A DNA stretch of 64,000 bases from Carya illinoinensis. Lineage: Eukaryota > Streptophyta > Magnoliopsida > Fagales > Juglandaceae. Below, in pieces: positions 37,074 to 47,560 of this stretch; within the stretch, counting starts at the first letter, position 1; each line of letters starts with the position of its first letter. The notes beneath the pieces were generated by a model. The model made no database searches and was not told where the DNA came from. It saw only the letters and a list, made by a program, of their open reading frames with translations. Position numbers and translations under genes: made by a program. The DNA lies in contig NC_056756.1 of NCBI RefSeq assembly GCF_018687715.1, forward strand, positions 186,001-250,000, given 5' to 3'.

Positions 37074-40000
37074 ATAGCTAACATTTCAGTTTCGTTTGGT
37101 GAAGGTCAATCTAGCAGTCGGCCTCCACTCTTTTGTGGAGATAATTACTCATTCTGGAAAGTTAGAATGAGAATATTCCTTCAGGCTCAAGGTCGAGAAA
37201 TCTGGAAATGTATTGTAAATGGACCTTATATTCCAACAAAAGTGATTGATGGAGTAAAGGTCAAAAAGGAAGAAGAAGAGTTTGATCGTAAAGACGATAG
37301 ACTTTATACTTTGAATTTAACTGCTATGAATTTATTATTTAATGCTCTCAATGGAAATGAGTTTAATAGAATAATGACTTGTGCTACGGCAAAAGAAATT
37401 TGGGATAACTTGGAAGTTACTTATAAAGGAATTTCGCAACTCAAGGAATCAAAAATTTATATTCTTACTCATGAATATGAAATGTTTAAAATGAATGATG
37501 ATAAATCTATTTCTAGTATGCACACTCGTTTTACTAACATCATAAACAGCTTGACAGCTCTTGGCAAAGTTTATTCCAAGATGGAGATAGTAAGAAAAAT
37601 TCTCAACTCTCTACCAAAACGCTGAGAATCAAAAGTGACAGCGATTCTTGAAGCTAGAGACCTCAAGAAGCTCGAAGTCAATGAACTCATCGGGTCACTT
37701 ATCACCCATGAGTACACATTGAAAAGATGAGAAGAAGAAGGAAAGCCAAAGAAGAGCTTAGCACTTAAAGCTGTTCTTTATGAAAGTGAAAGTGATGAAG
37801 ATGAGGAAAATGAAGATAAAGATGAAGAAGTAGCGATGATAACAAGAAGAATTCAGAGGTTCTTGAAGAAAAATATAACTCCTCCAAGGAAATCTTTCAA
37901 AAAGTTTTCCAAGAAAGATTCAGGTAAAAATGACACTTTAATTTGTTATAAATGCAATAAGCCTGGTCATATCAAACCAGATTGTCCTCTGCTAAAGAAA
38001 GATTGAAACAAGGGCAAGAAAGCAATGAAAGCTACATGGGATGATGATTCAAGTAGTTCAGATAGTGAAGCAATCAATGGAGAATCAGCAAATCTTTGTC
38101 TTATGGCTAAAGATGACATTGAGGTAACAAATCTTGATAATATTGAAGATCCTTCATATGAAGAATTGCAAAATGTTTTAGAAGAGGTATATGAGGAATT
38201 TGAAAAATTGGGTATTAAGTGTACTGTTTTGAAAAAAGAAAAATTCTTCTTTAACAAACGAAATTGAAATTTTAAGAAAAGAAAGAATCATTTTGAAAGA
38301 TGAAAATCTTGAATTGAATAAGAAGAAAACCGATTTAGAAAATATTGTTGAAAACTTTACAAATGGAAAAAGAAATTTTAAAAAACTTCTTGGTAGTCAA
38401 AGATGTGTTTTTGACAAGGCAGTTTTGGGATATATGCCAAAACAAAAATACAAACCTTATAAAAATTTCTTTGATAATCATTTTACATCAAAGACTAATA
38501 TTCAAAATTCTTTTCATAAAAATAATTTTGTCAAAAAATGATATTATTATAATCATTCAAGTTTTTCATATATGTCACATGCTATTTGTAATTTTTGTAA
38601 TAGAAATGGTCATAATTATCATACTTGTCCTATTAGAAGAAATCATACAATGACTATTAGGACCATATGGGTACCTAAAAATCTTGTTTCTTCTAATACT
38701 AATAAATAAATGACCCAAAGAACTTGGGTACCAAGAAAAATCATTTTAATTGTTTTTATAGGTATGCATGAAGTCTTCCACAAGCAAAAACAAATGGTTT
38801 TTAGATAGTGGATGTTCAAGACACATGACGGGAGACAAGACTAAATTCTTTGATCTTAGATCTAAAGAAGAAGGACACGTGACATTTGGAGACAACTCGA
38901 AAGGGAAGATCGTGGGAATAGGTAAAATTGGTAATGAATCTTCTCTCATAATTGAAGATGTTCTACTTGTTGAAGGTCTAAAACATAATCTTTTGAGCAT
39001 AAGTCAATTATGTGATAAAAGATTTACAGTTACTTTCAAAATGGATAAGTGCATTATTTTAAATGATCATGATTGTAATATTTGTTTTATTGCTTTTAGA
39101 AACAATAATGTTTATACAATTGATTTTGAAGAAATTACCTCACAAGATGCTATTTGCTTTTCAGTTCAAAAATGAAACTAGTTGGTTATGGCATAGAAGA
39201 TTAGGTTATGCCAACATGGAACTTATTTCCAAACTTTCAAAAAATGATCTTGTGAGAGGTTTACCAAAAACATATTTTCTTAAAGACAAAATTTGTGATG
39301 CATGTCAATTTGGTAAACAAACAAAAACTTCTTTTAAAACTAAGAAACATATTTCCACTACTAAACCATTGCAACTGATACACATGGATCTTTTTGGACC
39401 AAATAGAGTTGCAAGTCTAGGAGGAAAATATTATGCATTTGTTATTGTTGATGATTTCTCTAGATATACTTGGGTCATCTTTCTTGCTCATAAAGATGAG
39501 ACATATAATGCCTTTACCAAGTTATGCAAGAGAATTCAAAATGAAAATGGCTATACTATTTCAAGTATCCGAAGTGATAGGGGAAAAGAGTTTGTTAATA
39601 AAAATATTGAAACATTTTGTGATGAAAACGGTTTTGTGCATAATTTTTCTGCTCCTCGAACTCCTCAACAAAATGGGGTAGTAGAGAGGAAAAATAGATC
39701 TCTTCAAGAGATGGCAAGAACAATGCTCAATGAGAACAACTTGCCTAGTTATTTTTGGGCCGAAGCGGTAAGTACTGCATGTTATGTTATAAATAGAGTT
39801 ATGCTAAGGTCTAAGTTAGATAAAACCCCATATGAGCTTTGGAATGAGAAAAAGCCCAACATTAGTTACTTTCATGTATTTGGATGCAAATGTTTTATTT
39901 TGAATGATAGGGATAATTTAGGCAAGTTTGATGCAAAATCTGATGAAGGTATCTTTCTCGGGTATTCTACTAATAGTAAAGCTTATAGAGTATTCAATAA

Positions 40001-41855
40001 AAAGACTTTGACTGTACAAGAATCTATGCATGTAGTATTTGATTAATCTAATTCTCCACTCTCCAAGAAATCTATTGATGAAGAAACAGGAGGTATAAAT
40101 AATACAGAAAGTCTCAATCTCAACAAAGAGAAAACAATAGAGGAAGTTCAACATGGAGCCATCAGGAAAAATCATCAAAATTTAATACAAGATGCAACCA
40201 AACAGTGGAAATTTGTGAAAGATCATCCAGTGGAACAAATTTTGGGAGAACCTTCACAAGGTGTAAGTACTCGATCATCTCTTAGAAATATTTGCAATCA
40301 TACTGCTTTTCTATCTCAAATTGAACTCAAAAATATTGATGACGCATTTCTTGATGAATCTTGGATTCTAACTATGCAAGAAGAGTTGAATCAATTTGAA
40401 AAAAATGATGTTTGGACACTTGTTCCTAGACCCAAAAATCATACTATTATTGGAACAAAATGGGTTTTTAGAAACAAGAAAGATGAGTCCGGAGTCATTA
40501 CTAGAAATAAGGGTCGACTTGTAACTCAAGGTTTTAATCAAGAAGAATGAATCGATTATGATGAGACATATGCACCTGTCGCAAGATTAGAAGCTATTCG
40601 AATGCTACTTGCATATGCTTGTTATAAAGATTTCAAACTTTTTCAAATGGATGTTAAAAGTGCTTTCTTAAATGGTTTTATAAATGAAGAGGTATATGTT
40701 GAGCAACCTCCAGGTTTTGAAAATCATATTTCCCCAAATCATGTTTTCAAACTCACAAAAGCACTATATGGACTTAAACAAGCTCCTAGAGCTTGGTACG
40801 AAAGACTTAGTGGTTTCTTGATTGAAAAAGGTTTTTCAAGAGGAAAAATCGACAAAACTCTTTTCATTAAATATGAAAATGATGATATTCTTTTGATTCA
40901 GATTTATGTTGATGATATAATATTCGGTACTACTAATGAAAATATGTGTTAAGTTTTTGTTAAGACTATGCAGGAAGAATTTGAGATGAGCATGATGGGA
41001 GAACTTACATTCTTTCTCGGATTGCAAATTAAGCAAGTAAAAAGTGGGACATTCATCAATCAATCAAAATATATTAAGGAATTACTGAAGAAGTTTGGGA
41101 TGGAAAATGTTAAGGAAATTGGAACACCAATGAGCCCATCAACTAAACTTGATAAAGATGAATCCAGTAAGCCAGTTGACTCGAAGATATATCGAGGTAT
41201 GATTGGTAGCTTATTATATTTAACATCCAGTAGACCAGATATTATGTTTAGTGTATACTTATGTGCACGCTTTCAATCATCTCCAAAAGAATCACATTTA
41301 ATTGTAGTTAAGCGCATTCTTAGATATCTTAGTGGTACAAACCTAGGGTTATGGTACCCTAAGCACACATCTTTCGATCTAATCAGCTACACAGATGCAG
41401 ATTATGCTGGCTGTAAAATGGATCGAAAAAGCACTAGTAGAGCATGTCATTTCTTAGGTCATGCATTAGTTTCCTGGTTTAGTAAAAAACAAAATTTTGT
41501 TGCACTATCTACTGCTGAGGCAGAATATGTTGCTGTGAGTAGTTGTTGTGCTCAAGTTCTCTACATGAAGCAACAACTTGAAGATTTTAAACTCAAGTAT
41601 AATCACATTCCAATCAAATGTGATAATACAAGTACTATAAATCTTTCAAAGAACCCAATACAACATTCTAGAACTAAGCATATTAAAATAAGATATCATT
41701 TTCTTCGAGATCATGTGCAGAAAGGCGATATAGTACTAGAATTCACAAACACACATGATCAGTTAGCAGATATTTTCACAAAGCCTTTACCAGAAGATAG
41801 ATTATGTATAATCAGAAGAGAAATAGGTATGATGCATGCTATGAATATCTTTTAA
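37074..41855 (+). pseudogene. Gag-pol of the SIRE element, decayed
   Basis: The gag frame begins at 37074, where ATA replaces the expected ATG (then ANISVSFGEGQSSSRPP). Gag has a UBN2-type domain (MRIFLQAQGREIWKCIVNGP, CATAKEIWDNLEVTYKG), broken by a TGA at 37623 where the family usually has tryptophan. The zinc knuckle CYKCNKPGHIKPDC is intact (37949-37990). Protease is intact (NKWFLDSGCSRHMTGD, about 38793). Integrase keeps HMDLFGPN, RSDRGKEF and PQQNGVVERKN. RT has MDVKSAFLNGFINEEVYVEQ and an intact YVDD (IYVDDIIFG, about 40905). RNase H has SYTDADYAGCKMDRKSTS and ALSTAEAEYVAV, and ends at TAA 41853-41855. Stops at 37623, 37728, 38004, 38539, 40044, 40548 and 40950, plus frameshifts near 38250, 38600 and 39165, disable the polyprotein. 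Confidence 0.88.
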
Positions 41856-41903
41856 AAGATAGACTAGAGTCAATAAAAATAGAGATAGATTTTTTAAATA
41901 CTT

Positions 41904-42341
41904 TTACATAAACTTGAGATTCTTAGCCTCATGTTTGAGACGCTCATTCTCTTCATACAATATCATGTCATTCTTATCCATGGGAACCGGCAAGCGGAAT
42001 GAAGAATCTAATAAAGATTTCAACTGTTTATTCTTCTGCCGAATGATTTCTTCCCTTGTGTGAGACTCTTGAACAATTTGTTGAAGTACAACAATTTGTT
42101 CTTTGAGCTTTTCAACTTCATGATTTTTTGCTTGTAGCCACTGAGAAAAAGCAACAATAGAGGAAGAGTAGCGAGTCCCAAGACTCACCAAGTCATAAAT
42201 AGCATCAGAATCTGACTTATTAGTCAGATTATTATTTTCCTGCTGCAACATGGCACTAATGGCAGCTGCAGAAAGGACAGGAGGTTGAGATGCAGAATGC
42301 CTTATGGATGGATCTAGAGAAATGTTAGAAGAATGAGCCAT
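41904..42341 (-). CDS. Antisense ORF A in the SIRE element: 145-aa coiled-coil protein, unknown function
   Basis: Open frame on the strand opposite gag-pol. I chose the ATG at 42341 (MAHSSNISLDPSIRH). The frame remains open upstream to 42473, but a TATA box lies inside that extension and the partner ORF B aligns from this methionine. Residues about 43-110 look like a coiled coil (QWLQAKNHEVEKLKEQIVVL). From residue 42 to 110 it aligns without gaps to ORF B residues 43-111, with shared K, S, I, L, Y, S, S, L, A, E, L, Q, I, L positions. It ends 48 bp from the end of pol, tail to tail. No known family recognised. Antisense extra ORFs are known in some plant LTR elements; I know no function for this one. 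Confidence 0.6.
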   Translation of the reverse strand: MAHSSNISLDPSIRHSASQPPVLSAAAISAMLQQENNNLTNKSDSDAIYDLVSLGTRYSSSIVAFSQWLQAKNHEVEKLKEQIVVLQQIVQESHTREEIIRQKNKQLKSLLDSSFRLPVPMDKNDMILYEENERLKHEAKNLKFM

Positions 42342-42440
42342 TGAGAAAAGAATAGAAGACTTAAAACGAGAATGTTGAAGGAATGCAGATGAGTTATAGA
42401 GAGAAGAAAACTTGATGCGGATTGGATGAACTTCAGGACT

Positions 42441-42450
42441 GATTTTATAG
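42441..42450 (-). promoter_or_regulatory. Candidate TATA box for antisense ORF A
   Basis: On the minus strand, CTATAAAATC sits about 100 bp upstream of the ORF A start codon at 42341. That spacing fits a plant core promoter with a leader of about 70 nt. No experimental evidence; the match and spacing are what support it. Confidence 0.45.
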
Positions 42451-42550
42451 ATATAGCATAAAGAATAAGACAAACTATTGTCTCTTCAAATCTTATTTAG
42501 TCAAAAAAAATACAAGATATGCTGGACACACATTGTCAAAAGTTTTCTTA

Positions 42551-43033
42551 CTAAGCCAGCGAGATTAACAGTAGATTGTCCCTATTTTCTAGTAAACGAT
42601 GAACCTCTGCTGTTATCTGCCGATGTTGACCTTGTATCTGAACCCTTTCTCGTTCCAGCTCCTCTATTCGTGGTTGCAGATCATGAGTATACCAATCTGC
42701 AAATTTTTTTAACTCTTGGTTTTCTTGCTTTAGCCTTTTATTCTCACTATCCTTATTAGCAAACTTCTGTCGTAACTCAAATATTTGCATGTTAAGATGA
42801 TCAATCTCACTCACCCTCGCCATTAACCTCCGAGACATGATCGTAACAGAGGCAGCATATTGACTACTGAGCATTCTTGATTCTGCAATAATCTCAGAAT
42901 CAGCCTTACTAGAAAAACGGTTCACTGCTCCTATCATGGTATTGACGGCCTCAAGAGAGAAGATTGATGATTGATGCATCAAGGGTTCCTGATTCAAGTT
43001 TGGAACATTAGTGGAAGAGAATTGCTCAGCCAT
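42551..43033 (-). CDS. Antisense ORF B in the SIRE element: 160-aa coiled-coil protein, unknown function
   Basis: Second open antisense frame, starting at the ATG at 43033 (MAEQFSSTNVPNLNQEP) and upstream of ORF A in the same orientation. Residues 46-135 are strongly heptad-like (SEIDHLNMQIFELRQK, SENKRLKQENQELKKF, RIEELERERVQIQGQ). The ungapped match to ORF A (offset one residue over about 69 residues) shows that the two are ancient tandem duplicates. There is no signal peptide, membrane segment or zinc motif, so it is not an env-like protein. It is uninterrupted although the sense gag-pol of the same copy is heavily mutated. Function unknown; oligomerisation is the only property I would infer. 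Confidence 0.6.
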   Translation of the reverse strand: MAEQFSSTNVPNLNQEPLMHQSSIFSLEAVNTMIGAVNRFSSKADSEIIAESRMLSSQYAASVTIMSRRLMARVSEIDHLNMQIFELRQKFANKDSENKRLKQENQELKKFADWYTHDLQPRIEELERERVQIQGQHRQITAEVHRLLENRDNLLLISLA

Positions 43034-43108
43034 TCTATCGTTGTGGAAAAACAGAACTCAGGTCAAGAAGCAATTATTTTTTTGGCATCCGATAGATGAA
43101 AATGATCA

Positions 43109-43120
43109 TTTTTTTATAGC
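43109..43120 (-). promoter_or_regulatory. Candidate TATA box for antisense ORF B
   Basis: On the minus strand, GCTATAAAAAAA lies about 80 bp upstream of the ORF B start codon at 43033. With the similarly placed box of ORF A this suggests that each ORF has its own core promoter. Confidence 0.45.
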
Positions 43121-43496
43121 AACTCAGAGCCTTCAATCACGTTTGTTAACAACATCAGACGATTGTTTAAATCTCCAGCCGCACTAAATTCATAGAGTTA
43201 GGCCTCGAGACTTTGCAGCATTTGTTGGGTCACGGACGGCTCCTTTTTCAACTATCTATAGTGACTATTAAACGCATCATTTTCTTCAGTCCATTTACTT
43301 GCTGCCGATCTTTTTTAATGATGCCAAAATGGGGAGAAGTTTTAAACTAGAACATTAACATTGTTGAAATTGCTAAACTTGTTATATATGCTTGGAATTA
43401 TATTTATACTTTTACTTGAAAAACTAACGCATATTTTCAGGGGGAGCTTAAGTATTAATACAGGTTTCAAGTTCTATCAAGTATTTGTCATCATCA

Positions 43497-43509
43497 AAAA
43501 GTGGGAGAT
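43497..43509 (+). other. Polypurine tract of the SIRE element
   Basis: AAAAAGTGGGAGA immediately before the 3' LTR, the primer for plus-strand synthesis. An earlier similar tract (CAGGGGGAGCTTAAG, about 43438) and the GCCAAAATGGGGAG motif at 43322 are additional purine tracts. Confidence 0.75.
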
Positions 43510-44904
43510 TGTTGAACCCAAGGTTTCAAGTTTCATGTGATTATAAATCTACACATGGATTTTGATGATAACAAATGAATTCAAAGAATAAAGAAGTTTC
43601 AAGCTCAAGTTGTCCACACAATGGAGTCAAGCACATCAAAGAACCAAGCATGAGCAAGAAGGAAATAAGTTCACATTAAAATCATAGAGTAATGTTGTAA
43701 ATCTCTTAAAATTCGAAATTAGGATTAATGCTCAAAATTAATATTTTATCATAAAGCATTAAAATACATTTTCCACATGTGCATGAATATTTTTGAAAAT
43801 TAAATTTGAAAATTTTGAAAGATGATTGATTGTCATCTTTTGCATGTGCATGCCTTGATTAAATGGTTGAACTTTGAAAATATTAAAGATGATTGATTGT
43901 CATCTTTCACATGTGCATATTTTATTTGAATATTTTCAAAAGTGATTGATGCTTTTTTAGACTTATACAAAAGGTAGATGATTTTGTTTGAAAAATTTGA
44001 AAAGTAAAGTGTGCTCCTTTTGTCATATACAAAAAGTAAAAGATTAGGTTTGAATTTTTTTTGAAAAGGAAAGTGTGCTCCTTTTGTCATATGCAAAAAG
44101 TAAAAGATTAGGTTTGAATTTTTTAAAAAAGAAAGTGTGCTCCTTTTGTCATATGTCAAAAGTAAAATATTAGGTTTGATTTTTTTTGAAAAAGTGAATG
44201 ATGTTGTCTTTGACAATTGAAAAAGAAGAGCCTTTTATTTGAATTTTTTGAAAAAGTGAATGATGTTGTCTTTAATCTTTTTAAATTTGAATATGAAGTC
44301 TCATATGCCTATAAATAGATCATTTGAGAGCTTCATATTTACAACACCAAGAGCATACAACATTCATTCAAAGCTTTCATTCTCTCTTCTCTAAGCATTG
44401 AGCCTTAATCCTTATTCATTTTGAGAGATATAGTTTGCACTGTATTGTTCTTATTTCACTTATTGAGGAGTGTTTTCTGATAACCTACCCACTATCAGCT
44501 TTTGTATCAGAAAAAGGGTGTTTATAACCCTTGTGTGTGTAGAAAGTATTCTACACGGGGAATAGTTGAATCACCACGTGTAAGGTGATTGCAAGTGTAG
44601 AGGGTATTCTACACGGATCCTTTGTAGCAGTGTTGTTCAAATGTGTAATAGATTTCTATCTCCACCTGAATGAGGTTGAATAGTGAATTTGGGAATCCTC
44701 AAGGGGTAGCTTGAGGCGAGGACGTAGGCAGTGGGGCCGAACCTCGTTAACATACTGAGTTTGCTTCTCTCTTACCCTTACTCTTTATATTTATTGTTAT
44801 TTCATATTTTGTTTATATTTTATATTATATATTTGATTTATAATTATTATTTTTTTAATACAACTCAATTCACCCCCCCTCTTGTGTTAGTCATCTGGGC
44901 AACA
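43510..44904 (+). repeat. 3' LTR of the SIRE element (1395 bp)
   Basis: Matches 35680-37015. It keeps a segment of about 70 bp (CATGCCTTGATTAAATGGTT and surroundings, about 43845-43915) lost from the 5' LTR. That segment lies between two copies of GATGATTGATTGTCATCTTT, so the 5' LTR loss looks like recombination between short direct repeats. Confidence 0.9.
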
Positions 44905-45116
44905 CAATCCAGTCTATCATGAATGTACTAAACACATATAAATAGACTATCACTTGGTGCATGAAAAGTTACAAGAAGGTCTGATCACCACTTTGCATGT
45001 ATCTTCTGCTCTTCAGGTTGCATATCTAATGACCAAATCTTTGGGTTCTAAGTCATTTGAGGTTCTTTTATCCAAGATGAATGTGCATAATATATACACA
45101 TCATCTTGAGGGGGAC

Positions 45117-45327
45117 TATCACAGATAAAAGAAGATAGACTGCAACACGTGTAATGATTACATTTGATGAATGTAATAGTTAGTTACTTTCTGTTATTTT
45201 TGTTATTCTCTTCTTCTTTACCTTCTTCTTTCTATTCTCTGTTATAAATACAGAGGATTCATACTGTAAACACAGGTTGAATAAACAAAGATCATTTTTT
45301 CTTCATTTCAAATTTTACTCTGTATCA
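45117..45327 (+). repeat. 3' LTR of the outer Copia (211 bp)
   Basis: Starts TATCACAGATAAAAG and ends CTCTGTATCA, then the GCATT target duplicate. TATAAATACA is present as in the 5' LTR. Confidence 0.9.
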
Positions 45328-45586
45328 GCATTATTGGAACGTAGCTGTCTATTGCGCAATTTCATGCACGTATCGATTCTGAAATTAATGTATCTTAATT
45401 GCCTTTCAAGAGACAACTTTACTCAACAAAATTCTTGTGTCCTAGTTTATTCATTCTGCAATCCAGTCTTGGCTGATATATATCCTGCGCGCATATTAAT
45501 TCTTAGAACACATAGTTACCACATTACGTACCAGATTACACCATTTGATTTGATCTCCTTAATTTGTATAGTAATAGATCATAATT

Positions 45587-45733
45587 AATGTGAGATATAG
45601 TTATAGATTATGCAAGCATTATACATTCCCTTGGAAAAAGAGTTCAATCTATTATTAAAAAAACTAATTTTTTTTTTTATATAAATTTCATATTTGTTCA
45701 CTTTTTTAAAAAAATACCCAACACTTGCTGCTG
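45587..45733. repeat. AT-rich dispersed repeat (MITE-like), copy 2
   Basis: Matches 860-1010 (TATGCAAGCATTATACATTC, AAAGAGTTCAATCTATTATT, TTGTTCACTTTTTTAA). Its limits are not defined by a target duplication that I can see. Confidence 0.4.
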
Positions 45734-46059
45734 TTAACCCACGTGCACACTTCCACATGGCTATTTAATATAATATTAAATAATTATTTATTATTTTTAT
45801 TTATTCATAAATAACTTGATCGTGCCAATAATAAAATGATCATGGTAATTAAAAGACTACTACTGTTAATTAGGCCTGTTCATACGGGCCGGATAACCGG
45901 GTTCCCGGATATGGGTTTCGGCCCGGATCAAATCCGGGCCAAAACCCGCGTGCCTAAACCCGGGAGAATCCGGTCCGGGTACCGGGTTTAAAATCTGGAA
46001 CCCGGATTTTAAACCCGGTACCCGGGTTGTTTAAAAACAAGTAAAAGAAGGTTAAAAAC

Positions 46060-46211
46060 TAAAAACCCACACGGAACGTCAAACCCACATTCGGAGTCCG
46101 GACCTTCTCTCTCGTGCTCTCAGAGTCTCACCCACACGGAAACCCTAGCCTCCACTTGCCGATAGTTCCGCTCCGTCATCTTCATTCTTGTGCGTCGAAT
46201 CGCCGATCGAA
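46060..46211 (+). pseudogene. Captured leader-like exon with a splice donor
   Basis: A local rise in GC, the ACCCACACGGAAACCCTAGCC and TCGAATCGCCGATCGAA wording, and a consensus donor GTGAGT at 46212, followed by a CT-rich stretch, look like a plant 5' leader exon with the start of its first intron. It may come from the same MBD gene as 47445-47560, but that link is only inference. Confidence 0.4.
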
Positions 46212-46847
46212 GTGAGTTCTTCTCCTTCTCTCTCTCTCTGGGTCTCGATTTTCATTCTATCTTTTGTTGTCTTTTTTTTTATAGGTATTTTAGTAGATCA
46301 TAATATGAACCCAGGAACTGATTTCTTGAGTAGAGATTTGGTTTGATGATTGGAAATTATAGACAGAGCAAAGGAAAATGATTTGATAACTTAAACAAAA
46401 AGAAATTGATGGAGAGAAAGCAAATGGGTTTGCATCGGCCAAACACGAAATAAACAGCCACCAAAAGATCTTGTTCTCTTTTTTTTTTTTTTTCTCTCTT
46501 TGTTGATTTTAGGTTTTTTTTTTTAATGCGAATGTTAGAATGTTTGAGGAATTTTTTTTATGGGTTAGATCTATAATGTTTTTATGAGTATGTTCGTACA
46601 CTCTGTAATGGGAAGATCTGTAATGTTTTGTCGAATGAGATTTTTGGGCAAGCTTGTCGATTGGGTAGCAATATTTAGGTAGAAAAAAGTCAAACCTAGA
46701 TAGAAACTGAGTAAACATAATCTGAAGTCAGAAACAGACCCATCCTTGCTCTTATGGTTTGTGATCTCCTACTTTAAAATCAAAGCTTGAGTACATATGT
46801 TTTTCCACAAAGTCAAAATAGGCTAAAGATTAAAGAGGAAGAATTAG

Positions 46848-47055
46848 ATCTTCGAAATGTGATATTTGAAAGTGATGCTAAGTTAGTTGTGAAGGTTGTT
46901 GATAGTGTGGATGAAAATTGGCTTTGATATGGTCAAATTGTTGATGATATCAAATTGATGCTTAAGAGAAGAACTGATTGGAAGGTGGTATTTACACTCG
47001 GAGCTGGCAACCGTGTAGCCAATCAATTAACTAAGGAAAATATATATCTATGTCT
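46848..47055 (+). pseudogene. LINE RNase H fragment inside the hAT element
   Basis: Reads as the last part of a non-LTR RNase H domain: LRNVIFESDAKLVVKVV, one TGA, then VDDIKLMLKRRTDWKVVFTL and AGNRVANQLTKEN. It has no start, and the rest of the LINE is absent. The same domain occurs in the two LINEs of this window. Confidence 0.65.
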
Positions 47056-47444
47056 GGACATAAGGAAAATAACTTATTTTCAAGTATTAGAAGAGAGTTC
47101 TAGGGAGATGTAATAAATATATATATGTCAGAGGATGCTTAGGTTAGATTATTGATTTGATATACTGTATTCTACTAAAAGAGGATAGCTGAGAAGTGAG
47201 AACACACATTTAATATACCTTTTGTTTTTCCCCCCCTTTTCTCGCTCTTAAATTGATATTTGCCTTTATATTGTTTTATTTTACGCTTCAATAAAAACAG
47301 AGTCGGCCTTGTGCATTCTATCATAACAGTACTGAATTTATGATGGGAAGTCTTCAAGGACAAGTTCAGTTGATTTTGTTATTAGCTCATAAATCTTGTT
47401 GTGTACCACTTGATGTGTGCCTCTGCTTTCTGTTTCCCCATCAG

Positions 47445-47560
47445 TTCTTACCCAAGAAAGGAGGTACACCTAGGAAGAATGAGATCATGTTTGTTGCTCC
47501 TACTGGAGAGGAGATCAACAACAAAAAGCAACTGGAGCAGTACCTAAAATCACACCCTGG
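47445..47560 (+). pseudogene. Captured exon of a methyl-CpG-binding-domain (MBD10/11-like) gene
   Basis: Behind a good acceptor (TTTCCCCATCAG at 47433-47444) the frame reads [20 protein letters not shown] and then [19 protein letters not shown]. This is the second half of the methyl-CpG-binding domain of plant MBD10/MBD11-type proteins, chromatin proteins of the nucleus. After SHPG the wording diverges and the frame soon stops, so the fragment is truncated. The retained upstream intron shows that DNA rather than mRNA was captured. A functional product is unlikely from this piece alone. Confidence 0.75.

Larger units (their letters stand above)
35680..44904 (+). mobile_element. Nested Copia of the SIRE lineage with two antisense ORFs
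   Basis: The element is bounded by the 5-bp duplication CAATC (35675-35679 and 44905-44909) within the RNase H of the outer Copia. LTRs are 35680-37015 and 43510-44904, starting TGTTGAACCC and ending CTGGGCAACA. The primer-binding site TGGTATCAGAGC is at 37018. The purine tract AAAAAGTGGGAGA lies just before the 3' LTR, and a SIRE-type ATGATGCCAAAATGGGGAG sits at 43319. Long LTRs, this repeated purine motif and the end of pol (FTKPLPEDRL, RREIGM) indicate the SIRE lineage. At least eight transitions separate the first ~280 bp of the two LTRs. The 1.65 kb between pol and the 3' LTR has no sense ORF but two antisense ones. Confidence 0.93.
31277..45327 (+). mobile_element. Outer Copia LTR retrotransposon, interrupted by a nested Copia
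   Basis: Boundaries are fixed by the 5-bp duplication GCATT (31272-31276 and 45328-45332). LTRs are 31277-31485 and 45117-45327. TGGTATCAG, the tRNA-iMet primer-binding site, follows the 5' LTR directly at 31486, and the purine tract CTTGAGGGGGA (45105-45115) precedes the 3' LTR. Without the 9.2-kb insert the element is about 4.8 kb, a normal compact Copia. The order gag-protease-integrase-RT-RNase H is Copia. The LTRs start TA rather than TG and end CA. Confidence 0.92.

Noticed and set aside
42342..42473. 44-residue N-terminal extension of antisense ORF A
   Set aside because: It contains the TATA box and does not align with ORF B, whose start matches the methionine at 42341.
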